DNA of 22,921 nucleotides from a virus, in IMG/VR virus record IMGVR_UViG_3300033571_011400, positions 1-22,921 of that record, one strand, 5' to 3'. This document shows, in pieces, positions 8,273-15,251 of the stretch (the stretch's first letter is position 1; each line of letters begins with the position of its first letter). A program made the translations under genes and the position numbers. Under the pieces are notes generated by a model. The model was given only the letters and a program-made list of their open reading frames with translations, was not told where the DNA came from and searched no databases.

Positions 8273-8646
8273 CTAGTCACCTCTTCCACTACTCTGAATC
8301 TACCTTGCAAAAGCCTAGTGATTGTCCCATTAGGGGCCACAAGCTCTAGATCGTAGACGTAATTGGAAGTAGGAGGGGTCCCGGAAGGATTGAAGCTGGG
8401 AATGCTCTCTGTCACAGAAGGACTTAGCGACAGAGCCAACCTGCCAGTATTGGCGGTGATCGAGATCCCACTGTTATCAGTGGTCAAGATCACCGCCGCT
8501 TCGGGGTCTTCGTGGGATGTCCTAACGTGCATCCTAGCCGAGTATCCAGCGAGATTGACCGCTGAGCCGCCCTCGTCTTTCCAAGTGAGCGAATAGGAGA
8601 AAGTAGCTCCCTTCTCACAAATGAAGTCGAAACGGCCAGCGGGCAT
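8269..8646 (-). CDS. Small beta-sandwich virion protein, baseplate/tail-tip type
   Basis: This encodes 125 residues. It has the pattern of a widespread small phage structural protein: an opening like F.CEKGATFSYSLTWKDEGG, then VNLAGYSARMHVR, then YVYDLELV and a closing GRFRVVEEVTR. These proteins usually lie next to fibre genes and are predicted beta-sandwiches. TAAGG lies before the ATG. It is the first gene after the tail tube protein, and its stop overlaps the 61-residue gene. The exact virion position is unknown. Confidence 0.75.
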   Translation of the reverse strand: MPAGRFDFICEKGATFSYSLTWKDEGGSAVNLAGYSARMHVRTSHEDPEAAVILTTDNSGISITANTGRLALSLSPSVTESIPSFNPSGTPPTSNYVYDLELVAPNGTITRLLQGRFRVVEEVTR

Positions 8647-8654
8647 TAATCACC

Positions 8655-10250
8655 TTATACTGCAGGCTGAATCCACAGGAGAGCCTTGGACCCGTAGCTG
8701 GGATCTTCTTCCGCGAATGCCGTCATGTTCAGAACCACGGTCTGACCGGAAAGACCGGTATCGCCAGCGGTGAACACGATGTTCGGGAAGACCAGAACCA
8801 TGCGGTGACCGTCCTGCTGATCGCGCATTACGACCTTCAGTGAGGTGCGGGTACCGTCTAGGTACTGCCTCTTCACGTCCATGTCCGTGAAGTAAAGGGC
8901 GAACGTCATTTCGACGTCGAAGTCGCCTTCCTCAACGAACGGAGCAGCGGACTGACCAACTGCGAACTTGGCGGCGCGATTGTTGTTAATATTGATGGTC
9001 AGCGACTCAACGTCAGGAGCCGAAGAACCACCACGCTCAAGGGCGGTGCCCTCAACCGAGCCAGCGAACGCGACCGTGTTAGCAGGTTCAACACGAGTGC
9101 CCGTGCCCGCAGTCTTCGAGCCGGTACCCATATTGTTCGAACGATCGTACTCAACTTCGGTGATCTTACCGACGAGGCCAATCATGGCAAACTCGCCAGT
9201 TACCTCACCCGAGGTCGGAATATTAATCGCCAGAGTGTTGACTTCGTTGCCACGGAAGTATTCGTGCACCACCGGGTCCATGTCGGTGTAAGACACTTCG
9301 TGAGTGAAGGTCTTGCGAGCCGTGCTGGACCGAATGAAGCGAGCGTTAGTGGTCAGCACCGTGGCCGAACCGAACGTCTCGTCGGTGGTAATGCGAGCGT
9401 TGGCGCTGAGGGTCAGGGCGGTAGCAGTCACTGCCGCAACGGTAACACCATCGGAGAGAGCGATGTTGTTGCCGCCAGTGGTGGCGTCCGTGACCACAAC
9501 CGCATTGCCAGCCTGCCAACCGTCCAGGAGGAAGCTGCCGGAAGAACGAGTGATCTGGTCAGAACCAGCGGTACCACCGGACAGCGTAGCGCCCGAGACA
9601 GTAACGGCGGAACCGGTCTTAGCCAGCGTGAAGCTGTTGCCCTCAGTACCGACGTCCTTGAAATTGACAGTAACCGCGTTGGTGCTGACAGAGTAGGTAG
9701 CTACCGTGACCAGATCGTTGGTGCTGGCAGCCAGATCCGCTCTTAGATTAGCAGCAGAGGCGGCGGCGTTCAGTCCGATTTCGACGTCCGTGGCATTGAC
9801 GGGAATCGTTCTGAAGGTGAACGTCACTCCGTTTACAACAACCGTATCGCCGTTGGCGGGGTTGCTTCCGAGAGTGATGGTGCCGCTGGCCTGAACACCA
9901 ACGTGGTTGAAGGCGAAACCACTGGTGTTGCCACCCGCGCCAGAAGCAGCGGGAATCGTGAAGGCCCCGGAGAGCGCGCTCTCCAGAAGCTCAAGAATAG
10001 CGTCGTCGTACTTCAGAGGAACAGGCAGAGTGCCGCCCACCTGAATGTTACCGCCGACCTGACGACCGCCCTGGCGGTTCGACTTAATTTCACCAGAACG
10101 ATTGAACGTCTGGGTCTGATTGAGAGCCGCACCTTCCATAAATGGTAGAGAACGCCAAGTGCCAGTCGCGGGGGTTACCCCGAGATTGACTTCAACAATC
10201 TGCGAGATCCGGCGACGGCTAGAAGTCGCGGGCTTAAGCGTCTCGGCCAT
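8655..10250 (-). CDS. Major tail tube protein with inserted domains
   Basis: The protein has 531 residues from the chosen ATG at 10250, which has GGGAG seven bases upstream; an in-frame ATG at 10280 lies inside the previous gene and lacks such a site. The N-terminal part (residues 13-95, with GG.IQVGGTLPVPLKYDD) and the C-terminal part (TTNARFIR, TFTHEVSYTDMD, FRGNEVNTL) match phage tail tube proteins. Residues about 121-227 are an inserted beta domain (NGDTVVVNGVTFTF ... AANLRADL ... GATLSGG), and a small beta module follows to about 290. The insert is also found in the connector encoded at 11453-12352. Codons are mostly C- or G-ending, unlike the neck genes upstream, which fits high expression. 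It would polymerise into the tail tube, with inserts facing outward. Confidence 0.85.
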   Translation of the reverse strand: MAETLKPATSSRRRISQIVEVNLGVTPATGTWRSLPFMEGAALNQTQTFNRSGEIKSNRQGGRQVGGNIQVGGTLPVPLKYDDAILELLESALSGAFTIPAASGAGGNTSGFAFNHVGVQASGTITLGSNPANGDTVVVNGVTFTFRTIPVNATDVEIGLNAAASAANLRADLAASTNDLVTVATYSVSTNAVTVNFKDVGTEGNSFTLAKTGSAVTVSGATLSGGTAGSDQITRSSGSFLLDGWQAGNAVVVTDATTGGNNIALSDGVTVAAVTATALTLSANARITTDETFGSATVLTTNARFIRSSTARKTFTHEVSYTDMDPVVHEYFRGNEVNTLAINIPTSGEVTGEFAMIGLVGKITEVEYDRSNNMGTGSKTAGTGTRVEPANTVAFAGSVEGTALERGGSSAPDVESLTININNNRAAKFAVGQSAAPFVEEGDFDVEMTFALYFTDMDVKRQYLDGTRTSLKVVMRDQQDGHRMVLVFPNIVFTAGDTGLSGQTVVLNMTAFAEEDPSYGSKALLWIQPAV

Positions 10251-10252
10251 AG

Positions 10253-10678
10253 CTAGCTCCCTATAGAGGTATAAGCCCAAAATTCAACGGCGATTGGGGT
10301 GCTCAGCCAGCTACCGTCTCTCACCGAAGTCATTCTATATGACTGTTCGATTTTAACTGGTATATTACTAGTGGTCAAGGTGGAACCCCTACCATACCAT
10401 TGCACCAGTTCACCAGAAACATCGGCAGACTCTACTGAGCCGTCCCCAGCCAATTGCATGATTTCTATCTGATAAATGCCCTGCTCTCGATAATTACCAT
10501 AAAAAGACCCTAGTATTCTAGGTTTTCTCCAAAATATTCTCTGGCGTAGCCACACCCCGGAATCGGGCTTAACAAAATCGGAATTTTCAAACTCAGTTAG
10601 AGATACATACGATCCACTATCGAAGGTCAATAACCTGTCGTTCAAAGCCCTCAGAATTTGACCATATGCCCTGCTCAT
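10253..10678 (-). CDS. Tail terminator-like protein
   Basis: This encodes 141 residues. Its position directly before the tail tube gene and after the gp10-like neck gene is the usual place of a tail terminator. The sequence fits a compact alpha-beta fold: an N-terminal helix (ILRALNDRLLTF), a middle with REQGIYQIEIMQ, and a C-terminus with SVRDGSWLSTPIAVEFWAY. That IYQI / IPVKIEQ / PIAVEFWAY arrangement resembles phage tail completion proteins of the DUF4128 type. The ATG overlaps the upstream stop as ATGA. The function is partly inferred from synteny. Confidence 0.65.
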   Translation of the reverse strand: MSRAYGQILRALNDRLLTFDSGSYVSLTEFENSDFVKPDSGVWLRQRIFWRKPRILGSFYGNYREQGIYQIEIMQLAGDGSVESADVSGELVQWYGRGSTLTTSNIPVKIEQSYRMTSVRDGSWLSTPIAVEFWAYTSIGS

Positions 10679-11085
10679 TTTTTGCCTTTTAGATCCCTAA
10701 CGGCGTCATTCACCAGCCCTTTGTAATCCATCATGGCCGTGCGAATGAATCCAGATCTCACCTCTATAAAATATGCAGCTGGGGCCGGATTCACTATCCT
10801 CAATGGTCCAGAAGTAGCTGATATACTCATTTTAAAGGGCTGATGCCCTACTGCCTCACTGTCCCACGCCGGGGCTACTCCAGCTGATACTACGCTCCAG
10901 TTTGATTTTGTGTTGCCTGTGACTACCGGGGTATTTTCCCAAATCTCGTGAGCAATTCTCTCCGCCGCTGCGACCTGAGCGGCACGCGCTGCTTCTTGAA
11001 TTCTATTCTTAATAGCTGTGGCTAAGGCGTCAGTGCTGCCTAACTTCTGCCCCGCGAAGGTTATATTGGTTTTCACCCTGCTCAT
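10675..11085 (-). CDS. HK97 gp10-like neck/tail completion protein
   Basis: This encodes 136 residues. A long N-terminal helix (about residues 18-48, RIQEAARAAQVAAAERIA) is followed by TPVVTGNTKSNW, the typical 'TPVDTGRLR-x-W' signature of the HK97 gp10 family. The middle holds NPAPAAYFIEVRSGFIRTA, matching the 'Y...E.G' region of that family. It overlaps both neighbours by four bases (ATGA). Family members act at the head-tail joint. Confidence 0.75.
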   Translation of the reverse strand: MSRVKTNITFAGQKLGSTDALATAIKNRIQEAARAAQVAAAERIAHEIWENTPVVTGNTKSNWSVVSAGVAPAWDSEAVGHQPFKMSISATSGPLRIVNPAPAAYFIEVRSGFIRTAMMDYKGLVNDAVRDLKGKK

Positions 11086-11456
11086 AGCTTAATATATAAC
11101 CGAAAGAAAATACCGGCGTCAGCGTCGTCTGTTTCTACTTCGTAAATTGGTCTGGTTATTTCATCCGAAGTTGTGAATTGATCGCCCGCGACGGGGGGAT
11201 AATCAAGGCCAGACCCCAACACTAAATAACAACCGTATTGCCCAATCGCGGCGCTATTCTTAGAGATGAAAGTCTTAGAGGGCTTGTCTGGGACATACCG
11301 GGCGTCCATAACTTGGTCATCTTTGCGGACGGTAGTACCCTTATCTCGATCAAATGCGGCTACGCCCTTTTTTCTGACAGCGCCCATCTTTATTAGATCT
11401 CCGAACGAATCGAAGATCTCGGACGCGGCAGCGGCAAATTCGTTGCGAACGCTCAA
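11082..11456 (-). CDS. Putative head closure protein
   Basis: This encodes 124 residues. It lies between the DnaT-like connector and the gp10-like neck protein, the normal position of a head closure or stopper protein. After an N-terminal helix (NEFAAAASEIFDSFG) the rest is beta-rich with small-protein features such as DYPPVAGDQF and IYEVETDDADAGIFFRLYI, resembling head-closure proteins that form a ring under the connector. Sequence evidence is modest; the call rests mainly on order. Its ATG overlaps the upstream stop. Confidence 0.55.
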   Translation of the reverse strand: MSVRNEFAAAASEIFDSFGDLIKMGAVRKKGVAAFDRDKGTTVRKDDQVMDARYVPDKPSKTFISKNSAAIGQYGCYLVLGSGLDYPPVAGDQFTTSDEITRPIYEVETDDADAGIFFRLYIKL

Positions 11457-12352
11457 ATCGAAATCCTCCCACTAGTACCAGCGGGGGACTTGAGGGAATA
11501 TTCGGTAAGCATCATGTCTACGAACGGATATATCTTGGTGGACGGAGCCTCGCCGTTGGCTAAAGCAAACAAATAACTCCCAGTATCTCTGTACTCTTTC
11601 TCCATAGTACCGAGCTTGATTCGCTTCACCCCGCCTTTTCCAAAATCTGCATCATTTCTAGTCATGAAGCTGGCAGCGGGCATTAACTGATCAGATATAA
11701 TCCACTGAGCGGACAATTCACATTGGGCGTCTTTGATCGCCATCGGGATGACGTTAGACGGAATCTTTCTGCCGTTCTTATCGTAAATTTCCTGACGGGG
11801 CCACGACATGACCTGCTTATCATCAGCTAGAATACCTTTAAAAGTGTATCCGTATTCGATGTGTCTGGCCGCGAAAATCAACGCGGCTGACTTCTGGAGG
11901 TCAGTTTTGTTGCTGACCCCTCCGCTCATGACAGCGCTACCACTGCTAGCTGGATTGGCAGAGCCCGCCTTGATCGTGATCCCGGTGACATTCCAAGAAA
12001 TAGGAGTACCATTTCCGTACACCCCGGCTAACCAAAATGAAAACCGAACGGTGCCTAGCGTCGTCTGCTCGCCTTCCACTGTGGAGGGAAGCACCGCGAC
12101 CAAATTATCAAGGGTGGCTCTGAGATTGCCAGCGACGATGGCTGATTGATTCGCAACGGGAGTTCCGTTAACGAATGTAATAGTAGTGCCATTAACTACC
12201 ACCGTGTTCCCAGAAGAAGGAACGCCGCTGAAGACCAAAGTTACACCAGCGGCAGAAGTGTCCCCCCAATCAGAGGCATAAGGACGAGTGGTAAAATAAC
12301 GATTGGACTCAGAGAGGGTAACATAGCTATTGACCAGCGGTTGGAGTCTCAT
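11453..12352 (-). CDS. Head-tail connector, DnaT-like, with an inserted beta domain
   Basis: The protein has 299 residues. The flanks match the phage family often labelled DnaT-like ssDNA-binding protein, which in this genomic position is a head-tail connector. Residues 9-30 (SYVTLSESNRYF..R...DW) and about 151-220 (LQKSAALIFAARHIEYGYTFKG, SWPRQ...KNGRKIPSNVIP) normally run together. Here residues about 35-146 interrupt them with a beta domain (SSGNTVVVNGTTITF, GNLRATLDNL, YGNGTPIS, SGGVSN) that matches the insert in the tail tube protein. GGGAGGG precedes the ATG. A replication role is unlikely given the neighbours. Confidence 0.75.
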   Translation of the reverse strand: MRLQPLVNSYVTLSESNRYFTTRPYASDWGDTSAAGVTLVFSGVPSSGNTVVVNGTTITFVNGTPVANQSAIVAGNLRATLDNLVAVLPSTVEGEQTTLGTVRFSFWLAGVYGNGTPISWNVTGITIKAGSANPASSGSAVMSGGVSNKTDLQKSAALIFAARHIEYGYTFKGILADDKQVMSWPRQEIYDKNGRKIPSNVIPMAIKDAQCELSAQWIISDQLMPAASFMTRNDADFGKGGVKRIKLGTMEKEYRDTGSYLFALANGEAPSTKIYPFVDMMLTEYSLKSPAGTSGRISI

Positions 12353-12372
12353 GTTACCCTCCCTGAATAATG

Positions 12373-12681
12373 TTATTCCGCCTTGGGTGTCTCAGCAGGA
12401 GCCGGGGCAGGAGCCGGAGCAGGAGCCGGGGCAGGAGCCGGGGCAGGAGCCGGGGCGGGAGCCGGGGCTGGCTTAGCGGCGGCCTTGGGAGCGGCCTTAG
12501 GGGCAACACCGGCCACCGAAGCGCCCACGGGGGCAACAGGAGCGGCGGGAGCGGCTTCCGCAGGAGCGGCTTCCACAGGGGCGGACTGACTTTCCAACAC
12601 CCAGCCGTCTGCCTTAGCGTCTTGAACGTCGATGGCGTGGAAAACCATCTTCCCGCGCTGAGGGTGAATCATCACAGGCAT
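12373..12681 (-). CDS. Small Pro/Ala-rich virion-region protein
   Basis: This encodes 102 residues from the ATG at 12681, which has AAGGA eight bases upstream. An in-frame ATG at 12732 falls inside a strong hairpin and lacks a ribosome site. The first 30 residues (MPVMIHPQRGKMVFHAIDVQDA) look like a small folded head, as in short phage proteins encoded after the capsid gene. The rest is low complexity, ending in about 14 Ala-Pro pairs from a 12-bp tandem repeat. The tail should be extended and flexible. The family is not named; a head-exposed or linker role is inference. Confidence 0.7.
   Translation of the reverse strand: MPVMIHPQRGKMVFHAIDVQDAKADGWVLESQSAPVEAAPAEAAPAAPVAPVGASVAGVAPKAAPKAAAKPAPAPAPAPAPAPAPAPAPAPAPAPAETPKAE
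12396..12467. repeat. 12-bp tandem repeat, six units, coding Ala-Pro
   Basis: Six adjacent units of caggagccgggg are present. Units 1, 3, 4 and 5 are identical; unit 2 has one change and unit 6 has one. Read on the minus strand each unit encodes two Ala-Pro pairs, so copy-number changes would keep the frame of the 102-residue protein. Confidence 0.9.
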
Positions 12682-12702
12682 AATATGTTCCTTTAAAGTT
12701 GA

Positions 12703-12728
12703 GGGCCGGGAGCTATTGCCCCCGGCCC
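12703..12728 (-). terminator. GC-rich hairpin after the decoration gene, possible attenuator
   Basis: On the minus strand GGGCCGGGGGC pairs with GCTCCCGGCCC around an AATA loop, giving 11 base pairs with one G-U wobble. No U run follows, only TCAACTTTAAAGG, so this is not a standard intrinsic terminator. It lies just before the ribosome site of the Pro/Ala-rich gene. It could stabilise capsid mRNA or reduce downstream expression. Confidence 0.4.
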
Positions 12729-12732
12729 CCAT

Positions 12733-12759
12733 TTAACCATGCGAAGACTCGCTGGTTAA
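12733..12759. repeat. Inverted repeat in the decoration/PA-rich spacer
   Basis: TTAACCA and TGGTTAA flank an inner GCGA/TCGC pair with an AGAC loop, forming an 11-bp stem with a single bulged base. It is adjacent to the GC-rich hairpin at 12703-12728 and starts 9 bases after the decoration gene stop. No U run follows on either strand. Confidence 0.45.
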
Positions 12760-12768
12760 TCTGCCAGA

Positions 12769-13185
12769 TTACGACATCGCCGCGTTGTTCGGGCGAACGA
12801 TGCGAGACGAGAGAGTGACCGAGGGGGTCGAGCCACCGGTAATCGTCATCGCATCACGGATGAACGCCGCAGAGGGTTCCAGCGACTTCACCGTGGTCAG
12901 ATCGATCGGCAGAATCCACTCGCCAACACCGGTGATGGCAAGCTGAGCCACCGTCACCGGGGAGCTGAAGTTGGAAGCCGAGTCCACCTGAACCGAGTAG
13001 TTCATCGTGGAACCACCAGCCGTGAACGCCGAGACACGAACCGCAACGGCGATCGTTTCATAGTGCGCGTCGTTGGCGTAATACACCGGGGTCAGCGGAT
13101 GCGCCTTGGCGTCGGACGAGTCCGTAGCCGTCAGCGTCTCAGAAGCGCGGAGAACTAGCTCCACATCGAAGATTGCCTTCACCAT
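12769..13185 (-). CDS. Putative capsid decoration (cement) protein
   Basis: This encodes 138 residues directly downstream of the major capsid gene, with AAGGAG before the ATG. The chain is beta-rich. The segment MNYSVQVDSASNFSSPVTVA resembles the core of Bordetella phage BPP-1 Bbp16-like cement proteins, and the C-terminus has SSRIVRP. Codons are mostly C- or G-ending as in the capsid gene, fitting high copy number. Two hairpins follow the stop. Position and composition support decoration of the capsid lattice; the family link is by recall, not by search. Confidence 0.65.
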   Translation of the reverse strand: MVKAIFDVELVLRASETLTATDSSDAKAHPLTPVYYANDAHYETIAVAVRVSAFTAGGSTMNYSVQVDSASNFSSPVTVAQLAITGVGEWILPIDLTTVKSLEPSAAFIRDAMTITGGSTPSVTLSSRIVRPNNAAMS

Positions 13186-13203
13186 TTCACCGTTCTCCTT
13201 CTA

Positions 13204-14127
13204 TTAAGCGGTCACGGCGGAATCGGTGACACCACGCAGACGGGCCAGGGCCTTGCCGTGCATGATAGCAATACCAGCGAACCACTCAACGCGAGTGCGC
13301 ATCGCAGGCTTGCTCTGCAGTTCACCGAGATCGCGGGCGGTGATGTCGCCGTTCTGGATGCCCTGGAACATGCCTTCACCGAAGGACACGCAGAAGATGG
13401 AAGTGGAAGCAGTACCACCACCAGCTGCAGCCTCGTTGAACGGCATGATCTGGTTGCCAGCCTCGTCTTCGTCCACGACCAGAACCGGAAGGTCGTTGTA
13501 CATAGTCAGCTGACGACCGTATTCGTCCTTCGTATGGGTGATGTACCCGCTGACGGATGTATTACGAGACGACTGCGTTAGACGACGGCGCATACCCTTA
13601 TTCATCAGAAGATGAGTCGGGTTCGTCACCTGATCGATAACTTCGTCCAGCTTGGCCAGAGACAGACCAGCGCCAGTGCCGGCGTTGTTCTCAATCAGCT
13701 GGTTGCCAGCGACTCGGCCCTGGATACCATCGAACTCGCGCGGATCGTTGCCGTTGTCGCCCTTGACGAACGCCTTGGTCCAACGGAGGGCGAGGGCGCG
13801 AATCTTCATCGCTTCCTGCACGGAACGCTGGTCAGCGCCCATCGTCTGGAGGATGAAGGTATCGACGTCCAGATCGCCACCAGCGATGGACAGCATTTCA
13901 ACCTGCGGGTTGAGGATGCCGGTCGATTCGCCGTAAGCTTCGTTCACACCACGGAAGCCGACGCCGGGCAGCTTGTCTTCGCGGTTATAGCGAAGGGCGT
14001 TGCCGGTGATGTTATCAAATGGCAGAGCCATCAGAACATCGGAGTTACGGGCGTAAAGCTCGATAACGGCGGAACGCAGTACGTCCCCGCTATGAAGCTT
14101 CGAAGCCTCAACTAGAGTTAGAGCCAT
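13204..14127 (-). CDS. Major capsid protein, HK97 fold
   Basis: The protein has 307 residues from the ATG at 14127, which has GGAGG about seven bases upstream; an upstream in-frame ATG at 14169 falls inside the structured leader. The sequence opens MALTLVEASKL, then has LPFDNITGNALRYNRE, LPGVGFRGVNEAYGEST and the GGDLDVDTF region, a pattern familiar from phage major capsid proteins of this length. Later segments include NDPREFDGIQGR and THLLMNKGMRRRL. There is no obvious N-terminal delta domain, which fits the separate scaffold-like gene upstream. A sigma70-like promoter lies in the 145-base gap upstream. Codons are strongly biased towards C- and G-ending forms. Confidence 0.88.
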   Translation of the reverse strand: MALTLVEASKLHSGDVLRSAVIELYARNSDVLMALPFDNITGNALRYNREDKLPGVGFRGVNEAYGESTGILNPQVEMLSIAGGDLDVDTFILQTMGADQRSVQEAMKIRALALRWTKAFVKGDNGNDPREFDGIQGRVAGNQLIENNAGTGAGLSLAKLDEVIDQVTNPTHLLMNKGMRRRLTQSSRNTSVSGYITHTKDEYGRQLTMYNDLPVLVVDEDEAGNQIMPFNEAAAGGGTASTSIFCVSFGEGMFQGIQNGDITARDLGELQSKPAMRTRVEWFAGIAIMHGKALARLRGVTDSAVTA

Positions 14128-14165
14128 TATAATCCTCCACTTCGGGGCTGAATCTTTACTGCGAT

Positions 14166-14189
14166 CCACCCCCGCCTAGCGGAGGTTGG
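14166..14189 (-). promoter_or_regulatory. Hairpin in the capsid mRNA leader
   Basis: In the minus-strand RNA CCTCCGC pairs with GCGGGGG around a UAG loop, extended by CCA/UGG past a one-base bulge. A smaller GAGC/GCTC hairpin at 14196-14206 sits next to the predicted transcript start. Leader hairpins of this kind can protect a highly expressed mRNA from decay; that role is inferred. Confidence 0.5.
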
Positions 14190-14213
14190 TGACCTGAGCC
14201 TCGCTCAAGGAAT

Positions 14214-14243
14214 ATACTATCCTAGGGAAGGGGCGATTGTCAA
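14214..14243 (-). promoter_or_regulatory. Sigma70-like promoter for the major capsid gene
   Basis: On the minus strand a perfect TTGACA (14238-14243) is separated by 18 bases from TAGTAT (14214-14219), a four-of-six match to TATAAT. It would start RNA near 14207, giving a leader of about 80 bases before the capsid ATG. It lies in the longest intergenic gap of the window. Confidence 0.65.
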
Positions 14244-14265
14244 TAGGTAAGTTCCCGCCCCTTCC
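14226..14265. repeat. Inverted repeat around the capsid promoter -35
   Basis: GGAAGGGGCG (14226-14235) and CGCCCCTTCC (14256-14265) form a perfect 10-bp inverted repeat with a 20-base loop that contains the TTGACA. It begins 8 bases beyond the scaffold stop codon. No U run follows on the minus strand. It could mark the 3' end of the scaffold mRNA or a regulator site. Confidence 0.5.
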
Positions 14266-14272
14266 TAATGAA

Positions 14273-15160
14273 CTAGCGACGGATACCGGAATTCGCGGCA
14301 CGAGCGATCTTCAGGCGCTCAGCCGGAGGAAGATCCTGGTTGATCGAAATACCGCGACCTCCCATTGTCGCAGTCGGGGCCGTGCCCGAACCGCCACGAA
14401 CGGTCGGCTGCCAGTCTTCAGCCACGCCATCGCGGTTGCGATATTCAAGGATGAATTCCTGGACAGTCATCAGACCCTTCGAGCCGTAGCGGGGCTTGTC
14501 GGCATCCGACTCGTCCATTACCACAATGACTTCCTTGCCGTTCTCCTCAGCCACCTTCAGGTAGTTGCGGAGATACATCTCATGGAGGTGCATCTTACCG
14601 GCCTTGATGCCAGAATTGATCAACGCGCGATTTAACTCGTTGATGACAATGGTGTCGAGACGACGACTGCGTTCACGGGCCAGCTGTTCCTCTAGGGTAT
14701 TACTCTTCTGAGATAGTCCGTCGATGATCACCTTGTTACGAGTGTTGGCGGCTTCAACAGCGCGGTCAACTTCCTTCTGGACTTCGACCGGCGTACCGGA
14801 CTTCACCTTGTCAATAGCAAGGCGAGCCTCTTCCGGGTCCAGGTAATACTCCTTGCCATCCTCACCCTTGAACTTGTAACGGACCAGCTTCTCAAGAAGC
14901 TCCTGATTTTTCGACTTTACCGGTGCGACGACTTCGCGCTCGGCCCAAGTCTTCAAAATATCCGCGATCTTCGGGTTTCTGAGGGTCTTAGACAGATCGA
15001 AGGACTTGGCCTCCGCCTCAATCTTTTCTTCCTCAGTGGGTTCCGGAGTGGGGTCTGACGTATTGGTAGTGCCAGACATTCTCGAATTGTAGCTCGGGAT
15101 ATTCGAGATATCAACTTCTTCGAAACCACGAACCCTGGGTGTGGTGTTACGTACGTTCAT
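14273..15160 (-). CDS. Putative scaffolding protein
   Basis: The protein has 295 residues from the ATG at 15160, which has AAGGA close upstream. The ATG at 15202 has no ribosome site; one at 15079 also remains possible. It sits between portal and capsid genes, the usual place for a scaffold. The chain is highly charged and mostly helical. Residues about 34-52 are acidic (TPEPTEEEKIEAEAK). A long heptad-like helix spans about 125-183 (VQKEVDRAVEAA, NTLEEQLARERSRRLDTI). The C-terminus is basic (AERLKIARAANSGIRR), as in scaffolds that bind the capsid shell. No protease motif is visible. The 91-base gap upstream holds a small hairpin at 15184-15198. Confidence 0.75.
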   Translation of the reverse strand: MNVRNTTPRVRGFEEVDISNIPSYNSRMSGTTNTSDPTPEPTEEEKIEAEAKSFDLSKTLRNPKIADILKTWAEREVVAPVKSKNQELLEKLVRYKFKGEDGKEYYLDPEEARLAIDKVKSGTPVEVQKEVDRAVEAANTRNKVIIDGLSQKSNTLEEQLARERSRRLDTIVINELNRALINSGIKAGKMHLHEMYLRNYLKVAEENGKEVIVVMDESDADKPRYGSKGLMTVQEFILEYRNRDGVAEDWQPTVRGGSGTAPTATMGGRGISINQDLPPAERLKIARAANSGIRR

Positions 15161-15251
15161 CGGTCCTTGACCTTTCCAATTAAGGGCACCTAGCGCCCTC
15201 ATTAAAATTAATACCAGTGGGTCTTCTCGTGAAGATGGTAAGGTAGGGAGA

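Noticed and set aside
11453-12352. DnaT-like replication protein
   Set aside because: The name comes from a weak family label. Position between capsid and neck genes indicates a head-tail connector.
12370-12696. Plus-strand Gly/Arg/Ser-rich reading frames over the Ala-Pro repeat
   Set aside because: They are translations of the 12-bp repeat on the wrong strand; the minus-strand gene has a ribosome site and the right context.
13612-14115. Plus-strand frame of 167 codons opposite the capsid gene
   Set aside because: It is a shadow of the major capsid gene, without a ribosome site, and would run against every other gene.
15161-15251. Terminator or promoter in the portal-scaffold gap
   Set aside because: The hairpin at 15184-15198 has only six pairs and no U run, and the TGGTATTAA stretch is a poor -10 without a -35.
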